NCBI GenBank assembly: GCA_021307315.1
Contig: JAJSPD010000121.1
Coordinates: forward strand, 19,311-83,310
Length of the DNA stretch: 64,000 nucleotides
DNA from: Bisporella sp. PMI_857
Taxonomy: Eukaryota; Ascomycota; Leotiomycetes; Helotiales; Helotiaceae
Reading direction: 5' to 3'
This document shows positions 50,851 to 62,261 of the stretch, one piece after another. Position 1 is the first letter of the stretch; each line of letters starts with the position of its first letter. Position numbers and translations under genes: made by a program. Below the pieces are notes generated by a model. That model was not told where the DNA came from. It saw nothing but the letters and a program-made list of their open reading frames with translations, and did no database searches.

Positions 50851-51579
50851 ATGCCTGGAAGAATGCCCAAGAAGGTTCTCATATTAGGTGCTACAGGCCC
50901 CACAGGTCTTTTGACAGCTCGGAAAGCATTGGAACATGATCATATCGTCACCATTTATGCTCGAAATCCGTCCAAAGTTCCTACAGATATTTCTGATGTT
51001 GCAAATGTCAAGGCAGGTTTTCGGATCCTAGGTGGCATCTGAGCACACTGACAATGGCCCTGGCAGATTTTTGGTGGAGATTTGACCGATGCCGAAGGGT
51101 TATCCAAAGCAATCGAAGGCCAAGATGTCATCGTATCGCTACTTGGTCCTGCTGGAAGAGTCGAGGGCACTCCCTTCACGGATGCCTATCTCTTGATCTT
51201 TTCCTTGATGAAGCGATGGGGCGTCAAGCGAATCCTTGCAATGGGGACTCCAAGCATTACTGATCCGGAGGATGGATTCTCCATCTGGGCCTTCCTTGGA
51301 GTAACTTTGATCCGAATCATTGTAAATTCTGCCTACAAGGAAATCGTCGGTGTTGGGAAGGTCTTCGAAACAGAGGCTACAAAAGACAGATTAGACTGGA
51401 CCATCTTTCGATTAGGATTCTTGAGTAATGGTGCACCGCAAGCATCTAAAGCCGGATATGTCGGACAGAATGGTTGGGTTATGAAAAATCAAAGAGCGGA
51501 TGTTGCAAGCTGGTTGGTGAATGAGGTCGAAAAGGACAACTCTAAGTGGATCAGAAAGCGGCCCTCGCTCTGGTCGTGA
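50851..51579 (+). CDS. NAD(P)-binding Rossmann protein, NmrA/SDR-like
   Basis: Two exons, 50851-51012 and 51067-51579, give about 224 residues. The N-terminus KKVLILGATGPTG is the glycine-rich dinucleotide loop of atypical short-chain reductases, followed by TIYARNPSK and GQDVIVSLLGPAG. The family typically binds NAD(P)H and acts as a reductase, epimerase or redox sensor; no catalytic YxxxK motif is obvious. The intron appears to use a GC donor (AAG|GCAGGT at 51013), which joins NVK to IFGGDLTD in frame; ordinary GT choices give poorer joins. ATGs at 50803 and 50821 are also in frame. 50851 is preferred because of an A at -3 and because the fold starts right after it. It is divergent from the zinc-cluster regulator and may be its target (inference). 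Confidence 0.8.
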
Positions 51580-53857
51580 TCGAGATGGCTTAAATGCGGG
51601 ACGTAATTTCTTTTCATTTGTGTAGTACTACAATACTTCTAGCACTTTTCAGCGCGGCAACATTGACAGAAGATATCAAGAATAGGAAACGTAACAGAGA
51701 AAATATATTATTTAATCCAAATTCCGAACTGTTTTTGTCAAGCAACTGTGTTTCCTCTCGGACTGTGGTTTGACGCAGCAGAAGCAGCAGAATGGGTAAC
51801 CAACGATGGACTAGTAATCGGCTAGAGACATATTGGAAGTGTCGAATCACACCAGGACAAAAACTAGCAGGTCCCAATTTCCTCTTTACCATAGGGACTT
51901 CTAGGTTCTCAATTTGAATTCGTGAGAGTTAAAATGAAATCACGGGAGGACAAAAACGGGTATACCCAGATGCCTACGGAGCTGTGGTCGACAATTATAG
52001 CGCAAAGGGAATAGTGGCAATCACTGTATTTGCTATTGATTCGTCCTCTATTAACCGTTATTAGGTCATCTATCTCATCAAGTCTATTTATCACTCGTAC
52101 GTCAAATTAGCCCAAGACAACGCAGGCCGTGGCATATGAACAGAACCAAAGTCCTCAAAATGTCTCTCCTGTTAAGCCTTGAAATCCATAGTATCTATTA
52201 GCTTCTGTCATTCTCATAAAGTATTAATTCGAACCGAAACTACAAAATAGCCGCCACAGTCACAGAAGCAGTTGCTGACGACCCCCAGAACATTGACACC
52301 TGGCACGACTCGTCTTTTTGGAAGTGAGTTTTGTCTTCGTAGCGTATCAGATATATGGCTTCATAGTAAGACAGGATCAGTCACTAACGTTGTATATATA
52401 GGTGACAGACGTCCTGACGAGAATAACACATCTAATGATTAACGTATTCTGGTCACACAGCCGTCAACCGGTCGCAATAACCCCTTGGCGACCTTTCCTC
52501 CTTGTGTCAAAAAGCTTGACTGCTAACTTTGATGAAGAATTGGACTATGTGGAGGAAGCCGAGAGTTATATCCATCACTCTATTTTAGTGCTTCATGGCG
52601 AATGCATGGTAAGTGCTATGCTCTTCCTCTATTATAAGCTGCAACTAAGAACTTATCTCAGCATCACTTTTGCCTCTCCAGAATGGGGAATATGGGTCCT
52701 GGAATGGCAGACAACTTTCACTGATCTCAACATTGCGCAAGGGGTCCTAGTCTCATTTGTAGCTTTAGAATTCTTTCTGCCAACCTTGGGCCATCAAATA
52801 CGGCCATTGCACGTCATACATTGTCGAACCAATACTCATTATTGTTTCTCTTGCCTTGGGTGCTGTGATCTGCCTTCGTAGAGTATCGGTACAGCATGAA
52901 ATAGGAGGTTTTGACAGTTGGGATGTCTATTTGGCTGTCTAAAATTTGTTGCTCATCTTCTGTGAGGTGCTGTCGTAGCTCTTTTTCGTTCTCAGGAGTC
53001 AAAGTCGCGTCGCCATTGCTTAATGATGGCTTGTGGTTGACTTTATCCCGCCCATGACCCGTGAATCGGAACGACTTCCTTGGTATCGTCTTCCTTGTTA
53101 GATGCTATTCTGGCTTCTCGAGGAATAAAATATTTTAACGCCGATGAGTACTCGGAAGAGCAATCTGAATTCGAATTGAAAAGAATTATAGAGTATCCTG
53201 CAGCATTGGCCTGCTTGTCCTATTGCACATATACTGGGTTTAGACGGAACTCGGGCAACATCGCAAGAGATACACCAAATGCATCGCGGCTCCCCAGCCA
53301 ATCCCTATCTTGGTTTGCCTTATAGCAAATTCTCTACTTACTGCAATAATACGGCGCATCAGACCCGAACTTCCGTAACCTCCGCAGTATTGTCATGCAA
53401 GCGCGGATGCCTGGAGCTCGGCTTGAAATATACTCCCAACATTTATTTACTGCTACGGGAGGCTTTGCCTCCAAAGCTTATGTTGATAGAGGAATCCAGA
53501 GACACCAATTGATCAAACCATATTGCAAAGTTTGATCTTCATGTATTCGTACGGCGTGCCACCACACGGCTCGGTCCCTTGCGTTTGGTCCAGAACCCTG
53601 TCAGTCAAAGGACGCTAAAGCTATCCTAGCTCTACTCAAACTTTGGGAGGGATCAATAATCGCTGTATTGATATGACCAGTTGCTGACTCAATCTCCAAA
53701 TTTATTTATTTAGACTCAGAATGGCGTCCTTCCCGTTTAGTGGGTATGTGGGCTTACAGTCTAGCTAAAACAAGGGAGGCTATATAAGTCAGTCATCAAC
53801 CCCTCATTGCACTGTGTTAGTAAAGTGTAATCTGAAGCTCCCAGACTCACATGCGCC
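51580..53857. other. Gene-poor region
   Basis: 2.3 kb without a confident gene. A possible spliced frame (about 52250-52327 joined to 52402-52881 across a GTGAGT...TATATAG intron) reads a mixed hydrophobic sequence I do not recognise and lacks a start codon. Frames at 53080-53512 also have no recognisable family. Confidence 0.45.
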
Positions 53858-54569
53858 ATGGTCAGAATCAACGTCGATGTCGTTATTGACACGGGATGTC
53901 CATTTGTAAGTAAATCATTGGTCTCGGTTCCTCACCAATAAGATTGAGCTGTATCTGAACTTCTTGCACTAGTGTTATATAGCTCTGAACCATTTGACAA
54001 GGGCTGTCGAAAGATATGAGAGCAAACACGTCAATAATTCTGTAGCCATTCGATGGCACCCAATGATCTTGCAGCCCAACGCACCGAAGGTTCCTATGGA
54101 TCTTTCGACCTACGTCGCCTCAATATTCGGTCCAAAAGTTCGCGACGGCAAATTGAAAAGAGAAGAAGCTTTGGGTCGTGCCGAAGGCATCAAGTTCAAT
54201 CGCAACCGCAAGGTGGGTAGCACTTATGACGCTCATCGTTTGATTCACCTGGCTGGCGAGAAATCTAGTGCAATGCAGTCTTCAGTTGTTCGAAAATTGT
54301 TCCAGGGGCACTTTGAAGACGGCCAAGCTCAATCATCGCTTCCTTTTCTTGTAGATATAGCCGTGTCATCGGGGGTTGAGAAATCAGAAGCTGTGGCTTG
54401 GTTGGAGTCAAATGCAGGTGGGCCTGAAGTTGAAGTGAAGATCCGAAAGGCGACTGCGAAAGGCATTTTTAGTGTTCCGCACATCACCGTCGCAGAGAAG
54501 TACTCTCTTGGGAGTCGTTACGACGAAGAATATTTGTTGAACACATTTGAACGGCTTAGGGTGGAATAA
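53858..54569 (+). CDS. DsbA/FrnE-like thioredoxin-fold protein
   Basis: Two exons, 53858-53905 and 53973-54569, give about 214 residues. The 67-bp phase-0 intron (GTAAGT to CACTAG) splits the active-site motif: DTGCPF is in exon 1 and CYIALNHL in exon 2, together CPFC, the redox pair of the DsbA family. Downstream segments RWHPMILQPNAPK, RTxYD-like STYDAHRLIHLA and KLFQGHFEDGQ match the FrnE-like subfamily, with PHITVAEKYSLG corresponding to the cis-proline loop region. There is no signal peptide, so it is probably cytosolic. Members act as disulfide oxidoreductases or glutathione-dependent isomerases; the substrate is unknown. The gene looks intact, although decayed genes follow it. Confidence 0.88.
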
Positions 54570-54846
54570 ACTGCTTGAGGGGTTGCGTTCTAGAGCCTCA
54601 GTTCACGCGAAAATAAACTAGACCATCTTTTAAAACCATTGTTTTTACGAGTCCAAATATCATCCAGTAATACTGAAGGAAAGAAACGAATTCGCATATT
54701 AGGATTCGGGCCAAATTAAAATTAAAACAGATAAGAATGAACTGTAAAGAACATCTCGACAGGAATCTTATCTAATCTTATGTCCGATCAGCAAAAGAAA
54801 TTTTTAGTTGATGGCGCTCAAGACATCAGCCCTTCTACAGCCCTCA

Positions 54847-55505
54847 TTATGGCTTCAAAAAAATTTCGCCAGTAGCCAATTTGGGAGCCTTGTCCACCGA
54901 GATGGTCCTCGATTTCGACAACCGGACGATAGAGCCTGGAGCCTGCCAACCAAAGGCAACACCAACACCACCCTTTGGGCCAATGGGACCGAATTGTACA
55001 TCCGCTCCGATTTGCTTATACTTTCCTTTTTCAATATCGCCGTTCTTGCGGAACCTCCTTTTCCGCCGTTGCTTTCGTGCAAGTCAGACCAGATCGAATA
55101 ACCCAACACCGGAACCGGACATGTGGCATCCATCGCGCTAACTTTGCAGAAAAATGCTACATCTCCAATGCTGTAGACTCTTGGTGGGGATTTGGTCACG
55201 CAAAGTGTGCTTACATCTGCTGCGACATGCTTTGTATCGTTCAGCCGGGTGGCAGGAAGGAACTTGGTGTTTGGAGCTCCGCTTGTTGCGTCAATATAAG
55301 CATCAAAGGTTCCAAGACCTCCGTCACTCAGATTCACCGAGACTTCACCATTTGCGAGATCTGTCCTGGGCATGACCCTAGTGTTGTGAATTATCTTCAC
55401 GTTTAGTAGGTTTAATGGCTTCTCAAGTGGTTCTTTGATGCCGTACAACCCAGAAACGAAAGGAAGAAGGCAAATGGCCGATAGATCAAGAGAGACCAAG
55501 ATACC
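54847..55505 (-). pseudogene. Truncated AMID/FSP1-like FAD oxidoreductase
   Basis: Only the C-terminal half of a pyridine nucleotide-disulfide oxidoreductase of the AMID/FSP1 type is present. Recognisable parts, in order: LLNVKIIHNTRV, FDAYIDATSGAPNTKFLP, RVYSIGDVA (FAD-binding GD motif), then, after a frame change near 55045, GADVQFGPIGPKGGVGVAFG and an end at 54847. The N-terminal FAD Rossmann loop is missing, and DNA upstream of about 55505 is unrelated GC-rich sequence. Truncation plus frameshift make it non-functional. If the frameshift were an unusual intron the tail could still be translated, but the missing FAD domain would remain. Confidence 0.78.
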
Positions 55506-55998
55506 TAGAAGTTTCAACAGAACGAAATGTCCCATGGTCAAATGATTAATGAGTACCTGAGCGCCCCTGAATGGACAAGGGGTGGTTCGGCTGTATTCCG
55601 CTCAAATCGCCGCACTGGAATCCGCATTAACAACCACATATACCCGTGGGTCCGGTGTTATGCGGGGACCGGCGGGATTTGCTTTGCAAGAGCGGGTGGG
55701 TTCCGAGGCATGGGCTGCCGGTGCGGGATATGCGGGATCGTGGTCGGGAAAGCTGTGCGGGCTTTCAAAGCCTCGCTGTGTGGTGAGACTTGCTTGGAAA
55801 ACCAGTTGCGTGGAATCTTGATCGGGAGAAACAATGAAATGATAGCTGGACTTCTATGTGACCAGAAGAGTATAAACGAACGGTCTCTCCCTGCTGGAAG
55901 AATGCCCCCAAATCATTATCAGCTCATTTTAATCACAAAAGTATCAAAACAACATACATCCTGATATAAAACTCCAAAACTCCTCCGACTTTTTCGCT
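55506..55998. other. GC-rich non-coding block, possibly a transposon end
   Basis: 55620-55790 is rich in CGGG and CCCGTGGGTCCGG motifs. Such subterminal motifs occur in hAT elements. It abuts the truncated oxidoreductase, so an insertion may have removed its 5' half. No terminal inverted repeat or target duplication was found. Confidence 0.3.
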
Positions 55999-56399
55999 AT
56001 GTCTGAAATAAAATCAGTTGCAGTTGCTGGTGTAAGAATTTCTGAAAACGCATAAAAGGAATAACTGACATCTTTACCAGGCTTCTGGCGCTTTTGGGCC
56101 ACATGTCCTTAAAACACTGGTCGATGCAAACTTCCAAGTCATGGTTTTCACAGGACCCAAACACCAGGAGCATATAACGCGAGCGTCACAGTAGTCGAAG
56201 TAAACTTCACATTCGCGGAGTCCTTCACTGCCGCGCTCAAAACATCGACGGACTCGTGTTCATAGTGGCCGCTCCAGCCGTCGAGAGCCAGACGTCTTTA
56301 TCGATGCCGCTATCGCTGCCGGAGTAAAGCGTTTCATTCTGTCTGAATACGGCGTGTGCACAACTAGCCCTAAAGTCGAAGCTTCGCTACTTTACGCTT

Positions 56400-56985
56400 C
56401 GCTGTTCAAAATCAGGCAGTGTCTGAAAAAAACAGTGAAGTCGGAAAAGCTAACTTGAACTGTCTTTGTATGTAGTGGCTTTTTAAATTTGCTGTTTACG
56501 GTTTTATATTGCTGGATTTTGCGAATCACAAAGCGACTTTGTTTAATAAAAGTAACAATAAAATTAGTTTTATTTTTGTGGGATCACTCTACCCGTGGCA
56601 ACACCATGTAATTGCTACGTAGTTGCCTGTTGGGTTGAATGTGATTGATTGTTGAAAGTTGAATAAAGGGATGAGGATATGCCTCCCCTAGGTCATGTGA
56701 CAGAGTCACATGACCCCCATTCAGTGACTAATCTATTCTAGAGGTATTGGTACAAACATTTTTTTTGCCGAATACTAAAAAAGCTATTGTTGGAATTTGT
56801 TTTTAAAAAAAAAACTTTGAACTTACCAAAATCGAAATTCTGCCAATTTCAAAAGTAATTTTGATGTAAAATAAATTGTTAAAAATTCGAAAAAGCCTAA
56901 AACCAAATATAAAGTAAAAAATAGTAAAGTTCAGACAAGTGCGATATTAAAAAAGTCTGGACGTACTTAGCGCTAGTAACTGCAG
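56400..56985. mobile_element. Foreign AT-rich insert within the NmrA-like pseudogene
   Basis: About 585 bp of unrelated DNA separates the two recognisable parts of the pseudogene. It includes a 131-bp less AT-rich piece starting TGTTGGG (56628) and a perfect 11-bp hairpin at 56691-56715. Boundaries are approximate and the element type is not established. Confidence 0.4.
56691..56715. repeat. Perfect 11-bp palindromic hairpin
   Basis: GGTCATGTGAC, a 3-base loop AGA, then GTCACATGACC. It lies inside the insert in the NmrA-like pseudogene. Confidence 0.9.
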
Positions 56986-57136
56986 CATATCGGTTATTGC
57001 AAAAATACTGACAGGTACGGCTTTTGGTGGTAACATTTACGGCGGCGCTTATAATGAGATGGATAATAAGCTTCTTGGTATCAAGGAGTTAACGGGGGAA
57101 GGCTTGAAGAAGTTCTTTGCTGGGAAACTCGCATAA

Positions 57137-58800
57137 GTAGCAGATTCCCAAAGCTTGGGTAGCAGTCATCTTATACATATCGGGGATTCGGGGGAATACA
57201 TAGAAGATGTGGAAAGAGTGATACTCGGATGCCTTCCACTGTTAGATGTGCTGAGGTAAAATTTGTCTGCACAATGGCCTTTTTGTGTTAATTACCCTTG
57301 GCCAATTGGGGAATTCTATGATTCTTCCATCAGACCCAAAAAACTAATAATGGGTATTTCAGTATGCCATTGTAAGCGTTCCTTTCCTTTGGTGTTTTAC
57401 AAGCGCGTATTTTACAACAGTATTATATCACTTCGTTCACCCGGTTGACTATTCTATAGCTCTGATTTACTCCGTGATAGCTTCCAAAACATTCATATTG
57501 GCAGCGCTATCTCTTCTAATTTTCCGATTGATCAAGCCTTGTTCCAAATTGTAAGATTTCTATTGCTTATTCTTATTTTATTTCTAGATATAAAAGCTGC
57601 CTTAAATCCAGTTTGGTACAATATTCAGGTCCTCACTCCCAACTCAACTTCCCCGTGCCGCAATTAAGGCAACTCCAACCTAAACCTAACACACTATGGC
57701 TGCGCCGCCTGTGTCCCCGTTTACATTTTCATGCTTCCTAGCGAAGATCCTTGCTGGGGAGTCTCTATGATAGAGCGCGCTCGTGAAATGGACTACGTCA
57801 GAAGTATTTTTATTCTAGGAGTTTTTGTTTCTGCCGTGTTATTTGGTGGTGTAAACTGTAAGTGGAATTCTTGGAACTATCAGCTTTTTTTTCGTTCAGG
57901 CATTTTTGTTTATTTTTCTAGCGCTTTAACAAGTGTATGCCATTTTTCCTACTACCATCCGACGTGTATTTCCGGTTAAGTTTTTTTTAAATCGAAAACT
58001 ATATTTTGTTGCTATAACCGCTGCGAGCAGAACTTATGGCATGATATACATGCCATACATTTCAAAAATTAGAAGATGTGGGTTAATTAATTAATTTCCA
58101 CCAGCAGCGAAATAGTCTTCGAGGGTTCTAGTGAGCGAGAAACTCCAGAATTATCTTAAATCAATTCTCTCTTCAACATTTCCGTCTTCAATTTTCAATT
58201 TTGAGGCGATCGGTCGACGCTTCTCACACTCAAGGAGTCTTTTAGTTCCAGAAACTCGACCTCGCTACCCTTTCTCTAGCTGCCATGACGACGGGCTGCT
58301 GAGTGTTTCATCCTGTTCTCTCTTCTTTGCGCAGGAACCGTGTGCCTTGACCAATAATTACAAATGAGTCACCAGACGTTTTGGGAAAATAGACGAACCT
58401 TGTCATTATTTTCGATTCTAAAGGGTGCCCACAGCGATCGCTCCCGCCAAATACCTCGCCTCTAGCTTGGGAACTTAGTGAGCATGATTGAACTTGCCGC
58501 TGCGCCCAGGAAGGAGACCACGGACCCGTGTATAGTCAAAGATATCACAGACACCTGCCGGCAGTGTATACTATCATAGATGGATGCGGCCCTCTTAGCA
58601 TATCGGTTGAATTGGACGACGCTGCTCAGATCCTAGATCAACTTACCGTACAGATACTTTTCACAACCACAGATTATCAAGGTCGTAGCCTTGCCAACAC
58701 CTATAATATTGTATTGGCTCTCTGCTCTCTAGGATATTTAATGTAGTTTACCCAGATCATGATATTGCGAATTAAAATTTGGTCCACTCTTATTGATGGT
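57137..58800. other. Gene-poor region with an isolated promoter-like start
   Basis: A TATAAAAG box near 57590, a C/T-rich leader and a good start context (CACACTATGGC) precede a 24-codon frame at 57696-57770 that ends early. This looks like the 5' end of a lost gene. Frames at 57731 and 58528 are not recognised. Confidence 0.4.
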
Positions 58801-61261
58801 ATTGGTGTCTTACCTTCCACGGGGCAAAAGGCGTAGCTTTAGTATAAAAAGCAACTAAAAAATAAACTAAAAAGAAAATATTTACGCAAATATAATTTGT
58901 CAAAGCTAAATTTAACAAAATTAATAAATAAAAAACAGTTTTTAATTTTTTGCTAATTTAGCATAAATAAAACTAGAATTTTATTATATTCGTTAACAAA
59001 CACAAAAACAAATAGTTACTTTTTTATTAATCGTTTTTTTGCAATATGTTTATTTAATGCTTTTAACATTTTTATTCGACAATTACTTTATTTTGTGCTA
59101 ATTAAAAAAAATTTTAAAAAAAAATATTTAGTCGCGTGTTTTAATACATTTGTTTATATTTAACTATTAATAGTCGACAAATATATAATTGTTTTTTTGT
59201 AATTTTAAACTGGAAAAATTAAAACGCTATTATCGGTAATAAATAGTTAAGTTATTTTAAAATTAAATTAAACTTAACTTAAAGTCGACTTATTTAGTTT
59301 TACGAATATTTTCCGATTAAAACGTAGTTTAAAAAACTAATAATTTTTTATAAATTCCGGAAACTTATTAACAGTTATAGCGATTACTAAATAAATATAA
59401 ACCAAAAATATTAAGCGCTAAAAATAAAAAAAATGCAGCAAATAAAAAAATTACGTTTTATTTTAATAGTATTTATTCGAAGTTTTGTATTTAAAACTTT
59501 TTTTAAATTTTATACAAAAACTTTTCGACTTTAAAAAAAAGTAAAAATACAATTTTTAAAGTTTTTTAAAATAGTCGACATTTGTTAAATTAGCGTTAAC
59601 TCGCTATATTTCAATATAAAATTAAATAGTATTAAGTTTTTTTTAAACTAGCTTATACAAAATAAATCGAATTATTAAAAAATTAAAAATTGCAAAAAAT
59701 ATAAAAACCGAACAATAAATTTGTTTTAAACTATTAAAATTGTATAATTTGTTTTAAAACGTATTTTTTAAAATAGTATTAAATAAACTACTTTTTTATT
59801 GTTTGTATAACTACAAAATTTAGTTAAAAACTTTTTTGTTTAACTACTTTTTTTTATACCGACAATTCGCAAAAAAATTAAAAGCAGTAAAAAAGTATTT
59901 ACTAAAATATTTAAACAAAATTTTATAGTTTATAATAAATTTTTTTTTGCTTTTTTTGTTTTATTTGTTAAAAAGTTTAACAATAATTTGCGTTTTTGTA
60001 TCGATTACCGAAAATTTAATATTTTATTCGAAACGATTTTTATTTTATTTTAAAAATTAACGAATTGTTACACCGAGTATTAAAAGTTAAAATATTTATA
60101 AAACTCGATATTCGTTAAGTTTTTTACAAAATTCGAATAAACTTCAAGTTTAAAAAATACACAACGTTTAAAACTCGTTACGAATTTTACAAATATAAAA
60201 TACTATTTTTTAGTTTTACTAATAAACTTGCTATATACTAACAGTATATAAATAACGTTTTAATAAAATATTTAAATAACTTTTATATAGTATATTTCGA
60301 CAATATTTTTATTTATTTCAAAAACTTTACTATTTATATTAAACACGTTAAAAAAATATTGTAAAAACTTCGAAATGCCGAATTTTAAACCGATATTGTT
60401 AAATACGAATTTTACGTTACAAAAACTAAATATTTAAAATACATTTTAACAATTAAAAAACTAAAAGTAAATTTTAATATAACTAAACCGTTATTAAACT
60501 AAATTCGATTTATTATTATTACAAATATAATTTTTTTATTTAAAATTTTGCAAATTTTACTGTTAATTTATTTGTAATTTCAGATTAATTGTTAAATTAT
60601 TAATAATAATTACACGTTTTACAAAACTGTTTATATAATCGAAAAAGTATAATTAAACGTTTAAAAATCTGTAAAAAAGTTTATTGGCGGTTTAAATTAT
60701 TTACTATTTTAACTTCGAATTTTTTATAAAGCTAAAACGGATTTTTTAAACGAAGTTATAGTTAGTATTATTTTTTAAAAATATTTTTAAAGCTAATAGT
60801 ACTTTGTCGGTTTTTATTCGTACGTTTTATTAAGTTATAAAGTAAACTAAAAAATTTACAACAAAAAGTTATACGCTATTATAAAAACATTTTGTAAATA
60901 ACAACTCGAATTTATATCGGCTTAAAACTAAATTAACGTTTATTTAAATTACAAATTATTAAAATACTTTATAACAACTAAAATGTTTACAGTTAAATAA
61001 ATACGCTAAATAAAAAATTTTTTTAACTTTAATTTTAAAATTATATATACGTTAAGCAAAAACAATTTTAAAACTAATATTTTTAACTGAAAAAAACAAA
61101 ACGTAATTATACAAAAAAAAACAAAAAAAAACAGCTGTTTTAAAGTATTTTTCAGATTTAATCGTTTCGATTTTTAAATTAATATCGAACTAACCCAGTT
61201 TATATATGTTTATTATAAACATATTTTTTTAAATTTCGAAACTTTTTTAAAACTTTTTTTA
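58800..61261 (+). mobile_element. RIP-ruined Ty3/Gypsy retrotransposon pol region
   Basis: Very AT-rich DNA with remaining C mostly in CG context, as RIP leaves it. The plus strand still reads as reverse transcriptase: NNLRFCIDYRKFN near 59980-60020, KLDIR then TAA in place of CAA near 60104-60118, TFKTRYEFYKYK near 60167-60200, and VYFDNIFIY near 60288-60314, where the second catalytic aspartate codon has become AAT. An RNase-H-end segment, NFKIIYTLSKNNFKTNI, follows near 61030-61070. Stops and at least two frame changes break it. Limits of the element are approximate. Confidence 0.82.
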
Positions 61262-61434
61262 TGTCACGGCACGCGCTGTGGATCTACAAATACAGAGGGC
61301 AACAGTGGTGCAATACGAGAATCTATAGCTAAGGAAGGAAAAGGAGCTCGAAAAGAGCAGGCTATATATACACGAGGCGCTCTGAGAGCTCGCCTAATAT
61401 AGGTCACGTGTGCTCGGGAGCACGGGATGTGACA
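61262..61434. mobile_element. Non-mutated LTR-like element (solo LTR or MITE)
   Basis: The element begins TGTCACGGCACG and ends GATGTGACA, giving the inverted ends TGTCAC/GTGACA typical of fungal Gypsy LTRs. At 173 bp with balanced base composition it stands out from RIP-mutated DNA on both sides. No clear target duplication is visible. Confidence 0.6.
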
Positions 61435-62252
61435 TTACTCTTTTCTCCGGAAAAAGCTCGCTTTCGAGCTTTAGGAGCAAAGCAAGTTACTATTTAAATA
61501 GTTGTAGTTATTAATACTTATTTCCTAGGCTTTAATTCAATTCTTTAGCCTCAAAAGCGGCTTTACTACGCTCGGGTTCTGTAAGTAGAACGCTTTTAAT
61601 AAGTGAAAAGCGTACTTCAAGTCAAAAGCTAAATATTATTCGGGGGTTTTTTTTCAGTTTATTTAGCGAATTTTGTATTTAAGTTTTTTACGTTCCAGTT
61701 TGCAAACTAGCACTTTTTTCAGTTTTTATTCCAGCTCGTTTTAGACTATAATTAGCTTAGTTTTTTCCGCGACTTGTTTTAGCAAAAAAGCATTTTTTGC
61801 TTTACGCAATCGGTCGGCTAAAAATACAAAGTGTATTTTTATAAAACTCGGGAGCTTTAATCGGAAAAAGTGGCCTTTTTAAGCGATAATAAACCAAAAA
61901 CTTTTTATTTGAAAATCGAGCTTAGCACTAAGTCGTTTTTTGCGCTAGTTTTTTGCTAGCACGTACACATAATTATTTACGCCGAAATCTACTAATTAAC
62001 AGCGTTTGTTAACGTTTTTAGTATAAATTTCTTATGTTCGTTGTAAGCACTTTTTAGTTTTTTTCTATGCTTTGTGCATTTTTTGCGCGTATGTTTAAGC
62101 TTTTTTTCGGTTAAGCTTTTTTCGTGCGTTTTTTAGCGCTTTTTCTGCAAGTTTTTAGTTTTAAAACGTATTCGGTTTGTAGTTGTATTAAACTTCAAAC
62201 GAAAATATTATTTTTAAGTTTTCGTACAGTAACGTAAACTGCGCGTAGTTTA
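61435..62252. other. AT-rich, probably RIP-decayed repeat
   Basis: No intact frame. The minus strand keeps a broken Lys/Leu/Ala-rich reading near 61780-61830 that could come from a transposon protein. I cannot name the element. Confidence 0.45.
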
Positions 62253-62261
62253 TTATAAAAA

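Larger units (their letters stand above)
55999..57136 (+). pseudogene. Broken NmrA-like reductase gene with internal insertion
   Basis: The start MSEIKSVAVAG joins, across a 49-bp intron (56032-56080), to ASGAFGPHVLKTLVDANFQV, the dinucleotide-binding start of an NmrA-like family protein. Stops and frame changes begin near 56190. The frame then recovers as DAAIAAGVKRFILSEYG (about 56300-56350), a family hallmark. After about 56400 the sequence is foreign and AT-rich. Homology returns at about 56985 with GTAFGGNIYGGAYNEMDNKL and ends at 57136 with a stop. The middle third of the protein is missing. Confidence 0.75.

Noticed and set aside
55527..55964. 145-codon plus-strand frame rich in Gly, Cys and Arg
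   Set aside because: Composition follows the GC-rich, transposon-like motifs. No start context, domain or homology is visible.
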